DNA of 64,000 bases from assembly GCF_965139615.1 (NCBI RefSeq), contig NZ_CBCSIQ010000008.1, positions 62,001-126,000 of the forward strand. Reading direction: 5' to 3'. Source of the DNA: Kerstersia similis. GTDB lineage: Bacteria; Pseudomonadota; Gammaproteobacteria; Burkholderiales; Burkholderiaceae_B. Positions 54,035 through 62,674 of the stretch are shown here, one piece after another; position 1 is the stretch's first letter; each line of letters starts with the position of its first letter. The position numbers and the translations under genes were made by a program. A model generated the notes under the pieces. The model worked only from the letters and a program-made list of their open reading frames with translations, did no database searches and was not told where the DNA came from.

Positions 54035-54736
54035 ATGATTGAATGGAAAAATGGCATGACGCTTGCGAAGCACTGGTCCAACGTTGAGTATTTGCACGCT
54101 TCCGTGCGCAACCCGAACATCCATATCCAGGGCACCCATAGCTATTACAGCGATGCCTGGAGCGGTTCTTTCGAACAGAGCGTGGTGCGTTACCTGTATG
54201 GCGATGCATACAGCCTTCAGGCCTGGGATCCCTTGTGGCCCATAGATCAGCTGTATATCGGTGACTATGTTTGTATCGGCGCGCAGGCCGTTATCCTGAT
54301 GGGCGGAAATCACACGCATCGCATGGATTGGTTCAGCCTTTACCCTTTCGTCGAAACCATAGAGCAAGCCTATGTCGGCAAGGGGGATACGGTCATTGGC
54401 GATGGGGCCTGGATAGGTATGCGGGCCATGATCATGCCGGGCGTTACGATAGGTGAGGGGGCAGTGCTTGCATCCGGGGCCATCGTGACCAAGGATGTGC
54501 CGCCCTATACTGTCGTGGCAGGCAATCCTGCGGTACCGATCCGGCAGCGGTTCGCGGCAGCGACCGTCGAGTCGATTCTGGCATTAGGCATCTACCGCTG
54601 GAGCGAAGCGAAATTCGAAGCCTTGCGCCCTTTGCTGTGCGGCAATGATTTCCCTGCCTTGCTGGCTGCATCCGAACATTTTGATCAGGGCGTGGGGCAG
54701 GGGCGTGCTGATTCTGCGTCAATGACCGGTTCCTGA
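54035..54736 (+). CDS. CatB/Vat-like xenobiotic O-acetyltransferase
   Basis: A 233-residue left-handed beta-helix acetyltransferase with hexapeptide repeats (IGDYVCIGAQAVILMGG, VIGDGAWIGMRAMIMPGVTIGEGAVLASGAIVTKDVPPYTVVAGNPA). The HSYYSD segment near residue 40 and NHTHRMDWFSLYPF near residue 90 are the CatB/streptogramin-acetyltransferase pattern, with the His expected to act as base. Members acetylate chloramphenicol, streptogramins or sugars; resistance is not proven here. The start is uncertain: 54056 has a GGAAAA ribosome-like site and is an alternative. Confidence 0.85.
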   Translation: MIEWKNGMTLAKHWSNVEYLHASVRNPNIHIQGTHSYYSDAWSGSFEQSVVRYLYGDAYSLQAWDPLWPIDQLYIGDYVCIGAQAVILMGGNHTHRMDWFSLYPFVETIEQAYVGKGDTVIGDGAWIGMRAMIMPGVTIGEGAVLASGAIVTKDVPPYTVVAGNPAVPIRQRFAAATVESILALGIYRWSEAKFEALRPLLCGNDFPALLAASEHFDQGVGQGRADSASMTGS

Positions 54737-54851
54737 CAGAGATCAGGGCTGCTTTTTCATCGGTTTCAAAAAACGGCATGGTGCAGTGCGATAATCACAG
54801 GGTTGGGCCCGGATCCGCCCGGGCCGTCAAACTTCCTACCGGAGAAGCCCT

Positions 54852-55973
54852 GTGAGCAGTCATACCGCCACGCTGCCTGAGACGGTCACCGAAACGGTGC
54901 CGGTCACGCAGGATGCCTTGCGCATTAATGATGTGCGCATCAGCGCAGTGCGCCCCTTGATTTCACCTGCCTTGCTGGAAGATGAACTGCCGGTGCCGGA
55001 GTCGGTGCATCATTCGGTTCAACAGGCGCGCGACGCCATTGCCGATGTCCTGCATGGCCGCGATGACCGGCCGGTGGTGGTGGTCGGGCCGTGTTCCATT
55101 CACGACCACGCGCAGGCAATTGAATATGCGCATCTGCTCAAGGGGGCGGCAGAACGCTACCGCGATGAACTGCTGATCGTCATGCGGGTGTACTTCGAAA
55201 AACCGCGTACGACGGTGGGCTGGAAGGGCTACATCAACGACCCGCGACTCGATGGCAGTTTCTGCATCAATGAAGGTTTGCGCCGTGCGCGCAAGCTGCT
55301 GCTGGAAATTGCGCAGCTGGGCTTACCGGTAGGCACGGAATTCCTCGATCTGCTCAGCCCGCAGTTCATTGCAGACCTGATTGCCTGGGGAGCGATTGGT
55401 GCACGCACGACCGAAAGCCAGAGCCACAGGCAACTGGTCTCGGGCCTGAGCTGCCCGATTGGTTTCAAGAACGGTACGGATGGTGGCGTACAGGTCGCAG
55501 TGGATGCCATTGTGGCAGCCAGTTCCAGCCATGCCTTTATCGGCATGACGAAAATGGGCGTGGCGGCAATTTTCGAAACCCGTGGCAACGAAGACGCGCA
55601 TGTCATCCTGCGTGGTGGCAAACACGGCACGAATTACGATGCCGCCAGCATCGAAGCCTGCTGCGCCGTCTTGCGCAAGGCTGGCTTGCGTGAGCAGGTC
55701 ATGGTGGATTGTTCGCATGCCAATTCGAACAAATCGCATCAACGCCAGATCAACGTGGCAGCCGACCTGGCCGAGCAGATTGCTGGCGGGGAGCAACGCA
55801 TTACCGGCATCATGCTGGAGAGCAATCTGGCCGAGGGGCGTCAGGAGTTGAAACCGGGAGTGGTCCTGGAGCGCGGCGTGTCGATCACCGATGCATGCCT
55901 GGGCTGGGCGCAAACCGAAGGCGTGCTGGAAACCTTGGCCACGGCTGTACGGCAGCGCCGCGCACTGGCCTGA
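54852..55973 (+). CDS. aroG: 3-deoxy-7-phosphoheptulonate (DAHP) synthase, class I
   Basis: A 373-residue AroF/G/H-type enzyme, first step of the shikimate pathway. It starts at GTG with GGAGAAG upstream. The motifs are VVGPCSIHDHAQAIEYA, MRVYFEKPRTTVGWKGYINDP, GARTTESQSHRQLVSGLSCPIGFKNGTDG and VDCSHANSNKSHQRQ. The metal and phosphate-binding residues are in these blocks. Which aromatic amino acid inhibits it cannot be told by eye, so aroG is a generic label. Confidence 0.96.
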   Translation: MSSHTATLPETVTETVPVTQDALRINDVRISAVRPLISPALLEDELPVPESVHHSVQQARDAIADVLHGRDDRPVVVVGPCSIHDHAQAIEYAHLLKGAAERYRDELLIVMRVYFEKPRTTVGWKGYINDPRLDGSFCINEGLRRARKLLLEIAQLGLPVGTEFLDLLSPQFIADLIAWGAIGARTTESQSHRQLVSGLSCPIGFKNGTDGGVQVAVDAIVAASSSHAFIGMTKMGVAAIFETRGNEDAHVILRGGKHGTNYDAASIEACCAVLRKAGLREQVMVDCSHANSNKSHQRQINVAADLAEQIAGGEQRITGIMLESNLAEGRQELKPGVVLERGVSITDACLGWAQTEGVLETLATAVRQRRALA

Positions 55974-56060
55974 GCGCGCCAGGTGCCAGGCAAACTTGCC
56001 CGGGCAGCAGCGTGATAGGCGTCTGGCGGGATTTGAGTTACAATCTCGTTCTTAGTCAGT

Positions 56061-56137
<77 letters not shown>

Positions 56138-56145
56138 ATGAATTC

Positions 56146-56186
56146 AAAGGGTTAGCAGCTTTGCGCTGCTGGCCCTTTTTGTTTTG
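56146..56186 (+). terminator. Terminator after tRNA-Pro
   Basis: A 13-bp stem AAAGGGTTAGCAG/CTGCTGGCCCTTT with two G.T pairs and a short loop, followed by TTGTTTTG. Confidence 0.9.
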
Positions 56187-56658
56187 TGCCGAGGAGGTTA
56201 TCGGGCACCCTATTTTTGGATGGAACCATCCATCTGAATGGCAGTCCTCTGCCGCCGAACGCGTCAGCGTGGCCCCCCTTAAGCAGTGACCTGCACAGCG
56301 TCAGCGTGAGCAGCCAAGCCAGGCAGGTAGCGCATACGCTGGTGGCCGGGCAGGATGTGCGTCTGGCCGACCGCGCCGGTTCCAACGCCGCCAGCCGTGT
56401 TGCGCCGCATTCGGCATGGAGGGCGCGGATGCGTCCGATGTGGCATTCAAACAATCTTCGCGAAGATAGGCCGCGCAAATGTATGAAGCAGCGGTACGAA
56501 GCAGCAGTACGAAGCAACGATATGAGGCCGCGGCCGGGGAATGGCAAGGCTGGCGCGTCGTTGTGCTATCCAAATGGACTAGTCAGGGTGGGTAAAAGTG
56601 GTGCTGTTTGGTGGTCTATTTTACGGCTATAAAAAGCGTTTAATAGAGGAGCACTCTC
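56187..56658. other. Gene-poor region between tRNA-Pro and the peroxiredoxin-glutaredoxin gene
   Basis: I see no credible gene here; a plus-strand open frame at 56186-56632 has no ribosome site or family features. Structures present: a perfect 14-bp palindrome ATCTTCGCGAAGAT at 56454-56467, and three imperfect tandem 13-bp units starting GAAGCA at 56485, 56498 and 56511. The AGAGGAG ribosome site of the next gene ends the region. Confidence 0.6.
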
Positions 56659-57513
56659 ATGACCAATACTCAGCGCACCCCCGGACCCTTTCCTCTTCCC
56701 GACGGTCTGCCAGTTCCGGTGGACGATGGCGCAGCGGATCACCTGACCGGCCTTCGGATGCCTGCCATATCGCTGCGTTCGACGTCTGGCGCACGGGTGG
56801 ATCTGTCCGCCTTGCCGGGCCGGGTCGTTGTTTATGCCTATCCGAAGACTGGCGTTCCAGGGATTGAAATGCCCCAGGGCTGGGACGACATTCCGGGCGC
56901 TCGCGGCTGTACGCCGCAAACCCTGTCATTCCAGGCTGAGCAAGAGGTGTTTGCCGCCTTTGGTGTCAAGATATTCGGACTGAGTACGCAAACGCCGGAA
57001 TATCAGAAAGAGCTGTCCGATCGGCTGGGCTTGTCCTTCCAAATACTGAGCGATGCCGAGTTTCAGCTGGCAGACGCGCTGCGTCTGCCTATCCTGACCG
57101 TGGCGGGCATGCGGCTGCTCAAGCGCCTGACCTTGATCATCAAGGACGGTGTGATTGAGCATGTGTTTTATCCGGTGTTTCCGTCGGATAGATCAGCTGC
57201 CGAAGTCATTGCTTGGTTGCAGGAAAAAGCGGCGCCGACGCACGATGCCGGTGTGTTGATCTACACGGCGCCAGGGTGCCGGTATTGCCAGGCCGCCAAG
57301 GCATTTCTGAGTGAAAAGGGCGTGGCGTTCATCGAGGTCGATGTTGATTGTGACCAGGCAGCGGCAAAGGTGATGGTTGCCCGTAGCGGTGGTCAACGGA
57401 CTGTGCCCCAAATCTTCATTGGCGCCACCCATGTCGGGGGCGTGGATGAGCTGAAAGCACTTGCGCGCTCTGGTCGTCTGGGGGCCTGGCTGGCCGGGAA
57501 CATGATGGCTTGA
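56659..57513 (+). CDS. Peroxiredoxin-glutaredoxin fusion protein
   Basis: A 284-residue hybrid. Residues about 30-190 are an AhpC/TSA-type redoxin domain with the presumed peroxidatic Cys84 in GARGCTPQTLSF; a nearby second Cys, common in relatives at the S-C position after CTPQ, is missing. Residues about 197-282 are a complete glutaredoxin with active site Cys207-x-x-Cys210 (APGCRYC) and the cis-proline TVP at 248-250. The fused glutaredoxin probably reduces the peroxidase using glutathione. AGAGGAG precedes the ATG. Cytoplasmic, no signal peptide. Confidence 0.9.
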   Translation: MTNTQRTPGPFPLPDGLPVPVDDGAADHLTGLRMPAISLRSTSGARVDLSALPGRVVVYAYPKTGVPGIEMPQGWDDIPGARGCTPQTLSFQAEQEVFAAFGVKIFGLSTQTPEYQKELSDRLGLSFQILSDAEFQLADALRLPILTVAGMRLLKRLTLIIKDGVIEHVFYPVFPSDRSAAEVIAWLQEKAAPTHDAGVLIYTAPGCRYCQAAKAFLSEKGVAFIEVDVDCDQAAAKVMVARSGGQRTVPQIFIGATHVGGVDELKALARSGRLGAWLAGNMMA

Positions 57514-57522
57514 AACCAGGCT

Positions 57523-57544
57523 GGCGTCCGGCGATGCCTTTTTT
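57523..57544 (+). terminator. Weak terminator after the peroxiredoxin-glutaredoxin gene
   Basis: A short GGCGT/ATGCC stem with one G.T pair and a 6-base loop is followed by six T, 10 bp after the stop. Confidence 0.5.
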
Positions 57545-57560
57545 CCGGGAACGGGTTGCG

Positions 57561-58772
57561 TCAGTCCGTGTCTTCCAGCATGGGCTGGCACAGGGATGCT
57601 GTCAGGCGTGCCAGCAAGTGGTCGCAGGCAGCCAGTTGTTCCAGTTCGATGTATTCGTCGGCCTTGTGCGCGACTTCGATGCTGCCCGGCCCACAGACCA
57701 CTACCGGCGTATTCGCCCAGGTTTGCTGGAATAGCCCGCCTTCCGTTCCAAAGGCTACCTTGGTGCAGGCCGTGCCTGCCGGTAGCCAGGACGCAAGCAG
57801 GCGGACGGCGGGCGTATTTTCTGCAGTTTGCAGGCCAGGGTAGGCATTCATCTGTTCGATCTGCGGTGGCGGCGCAGGGGCTCGCGTGGCTTCGGCAATG
57901 GGCGCGAGCTGGATGCGTTCTTGCGTACGCGCCAGGATCATGGCGAGAATGCGTGCCGGGTCGTCTGCGGTGATGTGACGGATTTCGAAATTGACTTCGC
58001 AGTTGCTGGGGACGATGTTGAGTGCCTTGCCGCCCTGGATCGTGCCGGCATGAATGGTGGAGTAGGGAATGGCGTAACCGGATTCCCGCGCGCCAGCGGC
58101 TGCTATATCTGCCTGGACGTCGCGCATGGCGCTGATCAGATCGGCGGCAGTATGGAGGGCGTTCACGAAACGTGGCGCCAGACCGGAATGCCCGGCCTGG
58201 CCGCAACAGAGGGCACGGTAGGCGGCTTTGCCTTTGTGGCCTGTGCCGATCTGCATCAAGGTGGGTTCCCCTACTATGCATAGCAGCGGCGGGGTGATGG
58301 CCTGCGCTTCCAGTGCCCGCAGCAGGTGGCGCACCCCTACGCAGCCGATTTCTTCATCGTAGGAGAGCGCCAGGAGCAGGGGGCGTTGCAGCGGCATGCG
58401 TGCGGCATTGCACATGGCCTGTACCGCGCAGGCGACAAAGCCTTTCATGTCGGCGCTGCCCCGGCCATACAGGCGGCCGTCGCGCTCGGTGGCTTCGAAG
58501 GGGGGCGTTTGCCAGGGTTGTCCATCTACCGGTACGACATCGGTATGGCCGGAAAGCAGTATGCCCGGACGATCTGCCGGGCCGACGCTGGCAAACAGAT
58601 TGGTGCGTGCCGGGTCGTCCGGGTTGCGCTCCAGTGTCGAGTGGATACCGGCTTCTGCCAGCCGGGCTTGAATCCGCGCCATCAGATCCAGGTTCGGATG
58701 CAATGACACTGATTGAAAGGCAATCAGTTCACGCAGCAGGGTAAGGCTGGAGGCGGGAGAGGCAGCAGTCAT
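57561..58772 (-). CDS. argE: Acetylornithine deacetylase (ArgE)-like M20 peptidase
   Basis: A 403-residue M20-family metallohydrolase of ArgE type. Metal ligands are visible in SGHTDVVPVDG (near residue 75), YGRGSADMKGF (near 106) and SYDEEIGCVG (near 140), with GEPT and HKGKAAYR after it. The C-terminal VAFGTEGGLFQQ and HKADEY are also typical. ArgE removes acetyl from N-acetylornithine. Here the gene follows a LysR regulator by 14 bp and is near RidA, DUF1028 and an ABC importer. A scavenging deacylase for another N-acyl compound is therefore as likely as arginine biosynthesis. Confidence 0.88.
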   Translation of the reverse strand: MTAASPASSLTLLRELIAFQSVSLHPNLDLMARIQARLAEAGIHSTLERNPDDPARTNLFASVGPADRPGILLSGHTDVVPVDGQPWQTPPFEATERDGRLYGRGSADMKGFVACAVQAMCNAARMPLQRPLLLALSYDEEIGCVGVRHLLRALEAQAITPPLLCIVGEPTLMQIGTGHKGKAAYRALCCGQAGHSGLAPRFVNALHTAADLISAMRDVQADIAAAGARESGYAIPYSTIHAGTIQGGKALNIVPSNCEVNFEIRHITADDPARILAMILARTQERIQLAPIAEATRAPAPPPQIEQMNAYPGLQTAENTPAVRLLASWLPAGTACTKVAFGTEGGLFQQTWANTPVVVCGPGSIEVAHKADEYIELEQLAACDHLLARLTASLCQPMLEDTD

Positions 58773-58786
58773 GGTGGAGGCAAGAG

Positions 58787-59770
58787 TCAGCGTGGCGGGG
58801 TATCGTCGTCAGACGAAGTGACAATGTGCGGGTCGAAAAAGCTCGATGCGCTCATTCCGGGTATGTATTGATCCGAGATATAGGCTCGGCAGCGTTGCAT
58901 AAACACTTTGGTCAGGCGGGATTGCTCCATGGCCTGATAGGTGGCCAGCCCCAGCAGCATGGGCCGGTGCTGGCCCGCCAGGCGTACCCGCACGAAGCGC
59001 TTGCCATCGAGCGACAGGTTGGAGCGCGGCCGGACGTTGAACAGCGAGTACCCCAGGCCATTGGCCACCATGGAGCGCACGACATCTTCCGAACGTGAAC
59101 GGGCTGCGATCCGGGGTTCCAGCCCTTCCTTGGCGAATACGGAAAGAAAGTATTCACGGCTGACCGGCAGATCCAGCAGCACCATGGGCAGTTCGGCCAG
59201 TTCCTGGAGCGTGACGGCAGGTTCCTGCGCCAGCGGGTGCAGTTCGCTGACCAGTACATGCAGGGGGAGGCGAGCCAGCGCTTCGAACTCCACGCCTTCG
59301 CTCAGCTGCAGGTCATAGGTAATGGCAACGTCGATGTCGATGTTGCTGAGGTGGGCCATCAGTTCGCGCTGATTGCCTTCCACCATCTGCAGTTCTACCT
59401 TTTCGAAGGCGCGGGAAAAACCGTAGATGACTTCGGGAGCGATCATGGGCGCCAGCGATTGAAAGCAGCCGACGCGCAGCGGCCCCTGGATGATGCCGTT
59501 TGATGTAGCGGCGATGTTGTAGAGGCTGGAGGCACGTTCCAGCAGGGATTCGCACTCCTGCATGACCTGTGTGCCGATGGTAGTCAGCGCCAGCCCCTTG
59601 GATGGATAGCGCACGAACAGCTGGACACCGAGTTCCGCTTCGATATGGGCGATGGCGGCCGAAATCGACGGCGAGGAAATGTGAATCTGTGCGGATGCCG
59701 TCGCGATGCTGCCGTGCTTGGCGGTAGCGACGAAGTATTCCATCTGGCGCAACGAGATGCGATTGAGCAT
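58787..59770 (-). CDS. LysR family transcriptional regulator
   Basis: A 327-residue LysR regulator. The N-terminal winged helix-turn-helix is RQMEYFVATAKHGSIATASAQIHISSPSISAAIAHIEAELGVQLF (residues about 8-52). The effector domain follows (GPLRVGCFQSLAPMIAPEVI, VAITYDLQL, LLDLPVSREYFLSVF). The ATG at 59770 matches the family start. It is 14 bp before argE and 221 bp after the DUF1028 gene on the same strand, so it likely controls this cluster and the divergent ABC transporter. The effector is unknown. Confidence 0.93.
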   Translation of the reverse strand: MLNRISLRQMEYFVATAKHGSIATASAQIHISSPSISAAIAHIEAELGVQLFVRYPSKGLALTTIGTQVMQECESLLERASSLYNIAATSNGIIQGPLRVGCFQSLAPMIAPEVIYGFSRAFEKVELQMVEGNQRELMAHLSNIDIDVAITYDLQLSEGVEFEALARLPLHVLVSELHPLAQEPAVTLQELAELPMVLLDLPVSREYFLSVFAKEGLEPRIAARSRSEDVVRSMVANGLGYSLFNVRPRSNLSLDGKRFVRVRLAGQHRPMLLGLATYQAMEQSRLTKVFMQRCRAYISDQYIPGMSASSFFDPHIVTSSDDDTPPR

Positions 59771-59991
59771 GGCGGAAGCCTGTGAGCAACGAATGTCTGG
59801 GTGCGTCGGTATCATCCGCCTTGACCGGGCGGGAGCGATACGCGCCGAGGATCATGGCCAAGCGCCAGCCCGCACGCGAAGGGTTGGGGCGCCGACTGCC
59901 GTGCAGGCTGTTTTGGGCATGCTGTCCTGATTATGCGGCCAATGCCTGCTGCGCTCAAACACATGTGCTGTCCCATCCGCGCCAACCACAG

Positions 59992-60663
59992 TCAGAGATT
60001 GCCGGGGACGCCGAAACTGGGGGCGGCCCGAGGATCCCGTGCCCGGGTTAGGTAGTCTTGTAACTGCGGGGCATAGACCGTCCAGGCAGCGGCCAGTGCC
60101 GCAATGGGATCGTCTTCGACCCAGTCCATGCGCAGGTCTATCATGGGCCAGCTGACTTCCCCGTACACCAGCAGCCCGGCGGAGTGCACCGGGCCTTCCT
60201 CGCCGCCGGCCTGTTCGCCTGCAATCAGCGCCTGCATCAGGCGTTCCGCCAGGCTGCCCTGGGTGTGCTCGAAGGCGGCCAGCATGGCTTGCGGCACATC
60301 CCGCGTAGCCAGCATGTTGCCGGCGCAGGCAGCGTCCTGGCCGATGGCGCTGGAAAGCGTACCCAGGGCGGCGGCACCGGTGAAGATGACGGCAGAATGA
60401 TGCGCGTCGATGGCCATGAGCTGCCGGTACTCGATGAACGCTTCGCCCTGCAAGGCGTTGACAGCGGCCTGCGGCGTGTGTCCCTGGGCCATCAGGTCGA
60501 GCAGCATGGGCCCCAGTTTCGGGTCTGTGATGCATTGACTGACAGCTGCCCCCACGCCCTGACGGGCGCGAATGCAACGTGATGCGACGGCGGGCGAAGA
60601 TGACGCGACGGCGGCGCCGAACTGGCCGCTTGCCGGGCAACGCGCGATGATGGAAAAGGTCAT
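59992..60663 (-). CDS. DUF1028 family protein
   Basis: A 223-residue protein of the DUF1028 family (Ntn-hydrolase-like fold): TFSIIARCPASGQFGAAVASSSPAVASRC at the start, QGVGAAVSQC, and a central AGNMLATRDVPQAM. Function is not established; members often sit with peptidases, RidA proteins and amino-acid or peptide transport genes, as here. AGGAG precedes the ATG. It lies 21 bp downstream of the RidA gene, so the two form a unit. Confidence 0.88.
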   Translation of the reverse strand: MTFSIIARCPASGQFGAAVASSSPAVASRCIRARQGVGAAVSQCITDPKLGPMLLDLMAQGHTPQAAVNALQGEAFIEYRQLMAIDAHHSAVIFTGAAALGTLSSAIGQDAACAGNMLATRDVPQAMLAAFEHTQGSLAERLMQALIAGEQAGGEEGPVHSAGLLVYGEVSWPMIDLRMDWVEDDPIAALAAAWTVYAPQLQDYLTRARDPRAAPSFGVPGNL

Positions 60664-60684
60664 GTCGCAGGCTCCTGGGCAGGG

Positions 60685-61098
60685 TCAGTCCGGGATGACG
60701 GCAGTGGCGTCGATTTCAACCAGCCACTCCGGGCGGGCCAGGGCAGAGACGACAATGCCGGTGGAGACCGGATGCACCCCTTTGAGCCAGCTGCCTACCA
60801 CGCGATAGACCTCTTCACGATAGCGCGGGTCGATCAGGTAGATCGTGATCTTGCAGATGTCTTCAAGCTCACCGCCAGCTTCCTTCAGCAGCATGTCGAT
60901 GTTGGCCATGGCCTGTTCCGCCTGGCCCTTGGCGTCGCCAATGCATACGCTTGCGGAGGTATCCAGGTTCTGGCCGATTTGCCCGCGCAGAAACACGGTG
61001 CGGCCACGTGCGACGACGGCCTGGCACAGGTCGTTATCCAGTTTCTGTTCGGGATACGTGTCTTTGGTGTTGAAGGTGCGGATGCGGGTGTGTTTCAT
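60685..61098 (-). CDS. RidA/YjgF family protein
   Basis: A 137-residue Rid-family protein. It has the usual core: VFLRGQIGQNLDT, DAKGQAEQAMANIDMLLKEAGGELEDICKITIYLIDPRYREEVYRVVG and a C-terminal RPEWLVEIDATAVIPD. Rid proteins deaminate reactive enamines or imines made by PLP or flavin enzymes; this one is a clustered Rid rather than the housekeeping RidA, as judged by context. The 137-residue length is slightly longer than housekeeping RidA. It is first in the minus-strand set, divergent from the ABC importer. Confidence 0.92.
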   Translation of the reverse strand: MKHTRIRTFNTKDTYPEQKLDNDLCQAVVARGRTVFLRGQIGQNLDTSASVCIGDAKGQAEQAMANIDMLLKEAGGELEDICKITIYLIDPRYREEVYRVVGSWLKGVHPVSTGIVVSALARPEWLVEIDATAVIPD

Positions 61099-61554
61099 GG
61101 TGGCAAGGGTTCCGGGTGATGGATCATGGCCTGTCAGGGCCGTTCTCGGATGTCATCCTCGGCCAAATCCCCGACCTTGCCCATTTGTCTTTTCCGGCCC
61201 GGTGTGTCGGATTTTCCGATAGTTCGCCATGGCGCCGGATGCACTGTTTCCGTGCATTTGCACCGTGATAGGCCAGGTCGATGCACCACGAAAAATCCTC
61301 AGGAATTGCGAGCCACCCATAAGGAAAAGGCGACTTGGCGGGCACCCTCGGTATCTCCGATCATTTTTCCACGCAGACCTTGCCTGGCCTTGCTTGCAGG
61401 TGGCGCCCAAGGGGCCGCCGCTTCATCGCCGCCAGGCAGGAAATGGCGCCACGCGTGCCTGGGTCGGCTTCTGCGTTCAGGCCGGTATTCATTGCCACCC
61501 GCCTTGCTTGCGGTTTTGTTCCGAGACAGTTCAACCTACTGAAAGAGGTTTTCA
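61099..61554. other. Divergent regulatory region, RidA/DUF1028 and ABC importer
   Basis: No credible gene in these 456 bp. A plus-strand open frame covers most of it, but its product is low in conserved features and has no ribosome site. A small palindrome TCGGA-TTT-TCCGA lies at 61207-61219 and could be part of a regulator site. The promoter of the importer should be near the right end. Confidence 0.6.
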
Positions 61555-62580
61555 ATGATTCAGAAATACATGACGGCCGGCGTTCTGGCCGGTGCGCTTT
61601 TTTCTTCCGTGGCTTGGGCTCAGGAACCATTGGTAGTGAGTACCTGGGGCGGCAGTTTCCGTGACCTGATTGATGAAAACATCGGCAAGCAGTTCACGCG
61701 TGAAACCGGTGTGCCGGTTGAATACATCACGGGCGGCACCATTGACCGCTTGAACAAGGCCAAGCTGGCATCCAAGCCGGAAAGCGATATTACGTTCACG
61801 ACCTCGCACATCGGTTGGCTGTATGCGGATGCGGATCTGTTCGAGCCGCTCGATACCAGCAAGATTGCCAACTACGATCACCTGGTCGAGCAGGCCAGGA
61901 TCAGCCCTTACCATCTCGGCAGCTGGGCCTATGTCTATACCATCGGCTACCGTCCGGATCTGGTGCCGGACGATGTCACCTTCAGCAGCTGGGAAGATCT
62001 CTGGAGCCCGGCGCTCAAGGGCAAGATCGCTTCGCCCGATTTCGATCCCAGCCACATCATCGCCGTGTCCGCCAAGCTCTCTGGCGCCGACGCGGCCGAT
62101 TGGGAAAAGGGCCAGGAGAAACTCAAGGCGCTCAAGCCCAATTTCAAGGCGTTCTACACCAACGACGCTAACAGCCAGCAGCTGATTGCATCCGGAGAAA
62201 CGCCAGTGCAGGTGCTGCTGTCGATGAACGCCTACCACATGATCAATCAGGGCGTGCCCATCAAGGTAGCCATGCCCAAGGAGGGCGCGGTGCTGGGGGT
62301 GGATGCCATGGGCATCATGAAGGGTTCCGACAAGGAAGACCTGGCCTACAAATTCATGAGCATTGCACTGTCGCCCGAAGTCCAGGCGAAGATCGTGGCC
62401 GCGAAGAAGGCCAGCCCCGTCGTGGATAACGCCCAGGTGTCTGCCGAGGATGCTGCCTTGCCCGGCGTCTTTACGACCAAGGACCAGTGGGATACGCAGA
62501 CCATTGTGATCGACAACAAGTTGCGCGCTGAAAAAACGGCGGAATGGCGCAAGTGGTTCACTGAAAACATCATGAACTGA
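61555..62580 (+). CDS. ABC transporter substrate-binding protein (polyamine/PotD-like type)
   Basis: A 341-residue periplasmic solute-binding protein. The signal peptide (MTAGVLAGALFSSVAWA, cleaved near Ala22) is followed by QEPLVVSTWGGSFRDLIDENIGKQFTRETGVPVEYI. LGSWAYVYTIGYRPDLVPDD, TFSSWEDLWSPALKGKIASPD and VGVDAMGIMKGSDKEDLAYKFM-like segments complete the PotD/F family pattern. Such proteins bind spermidine, putrescine or related amines, but also other compounds. An AGAGG-type ribosome site lies just upstream of the ATG. First gene of an import operon. Confidence 0.92.
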   Translation: MIQKYMTAGVLAGALFSSVAWAQEPLVVSTWGGSFRDLIDENIGKQFTRETGVPVEYITGGTIDRLNKAKLASKPESDITFTTSHIGWLYADADLFEPLDTSKIANYDHLVEQARISPYHLGSWAYVYTIGYRPDLVPDDVTFSSWEDLWSPALKGKIASPDFDPSHIIAVSAKLSGADAADWEKGQEKLKALKPNFKAFYTNDANSQQLIASGETPVQVLLSMNAYHMINQGVPIKVAMPKEGAVLGVDAMGIMKGSDKEDLAYKFMSIALSPEVQAKIVAAKKASPVVDNAQVSAEDAALPGVFTTKDQWDTQTIVIDNKLRAEKTAEWRKWFTENIMN

Positions 62581-62674
62581 TTGTTGGCAGCGCATTCAAC
62601 GGCGCGGAAGTCAGAGATGGACATCGCTTGACTGCCGCGCCGGTTTTTCCTCTTCTAGACAGAGCACCCTAGCT

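Noticed and set aside
56186..56632. A 148-codon open frame after tRNA-Pro, considered as a gene remnant
   Set aside because: No ribosome site and no recognisable transposase, integrase or other domain in either strand; kept only as a gene-poor region.
61126..61542. A 138-codon open frame upstream of the ABC importer
   Set aside because: Pro/Arg/Cys-rich product without motifs in a region that must carry divergent promoters.
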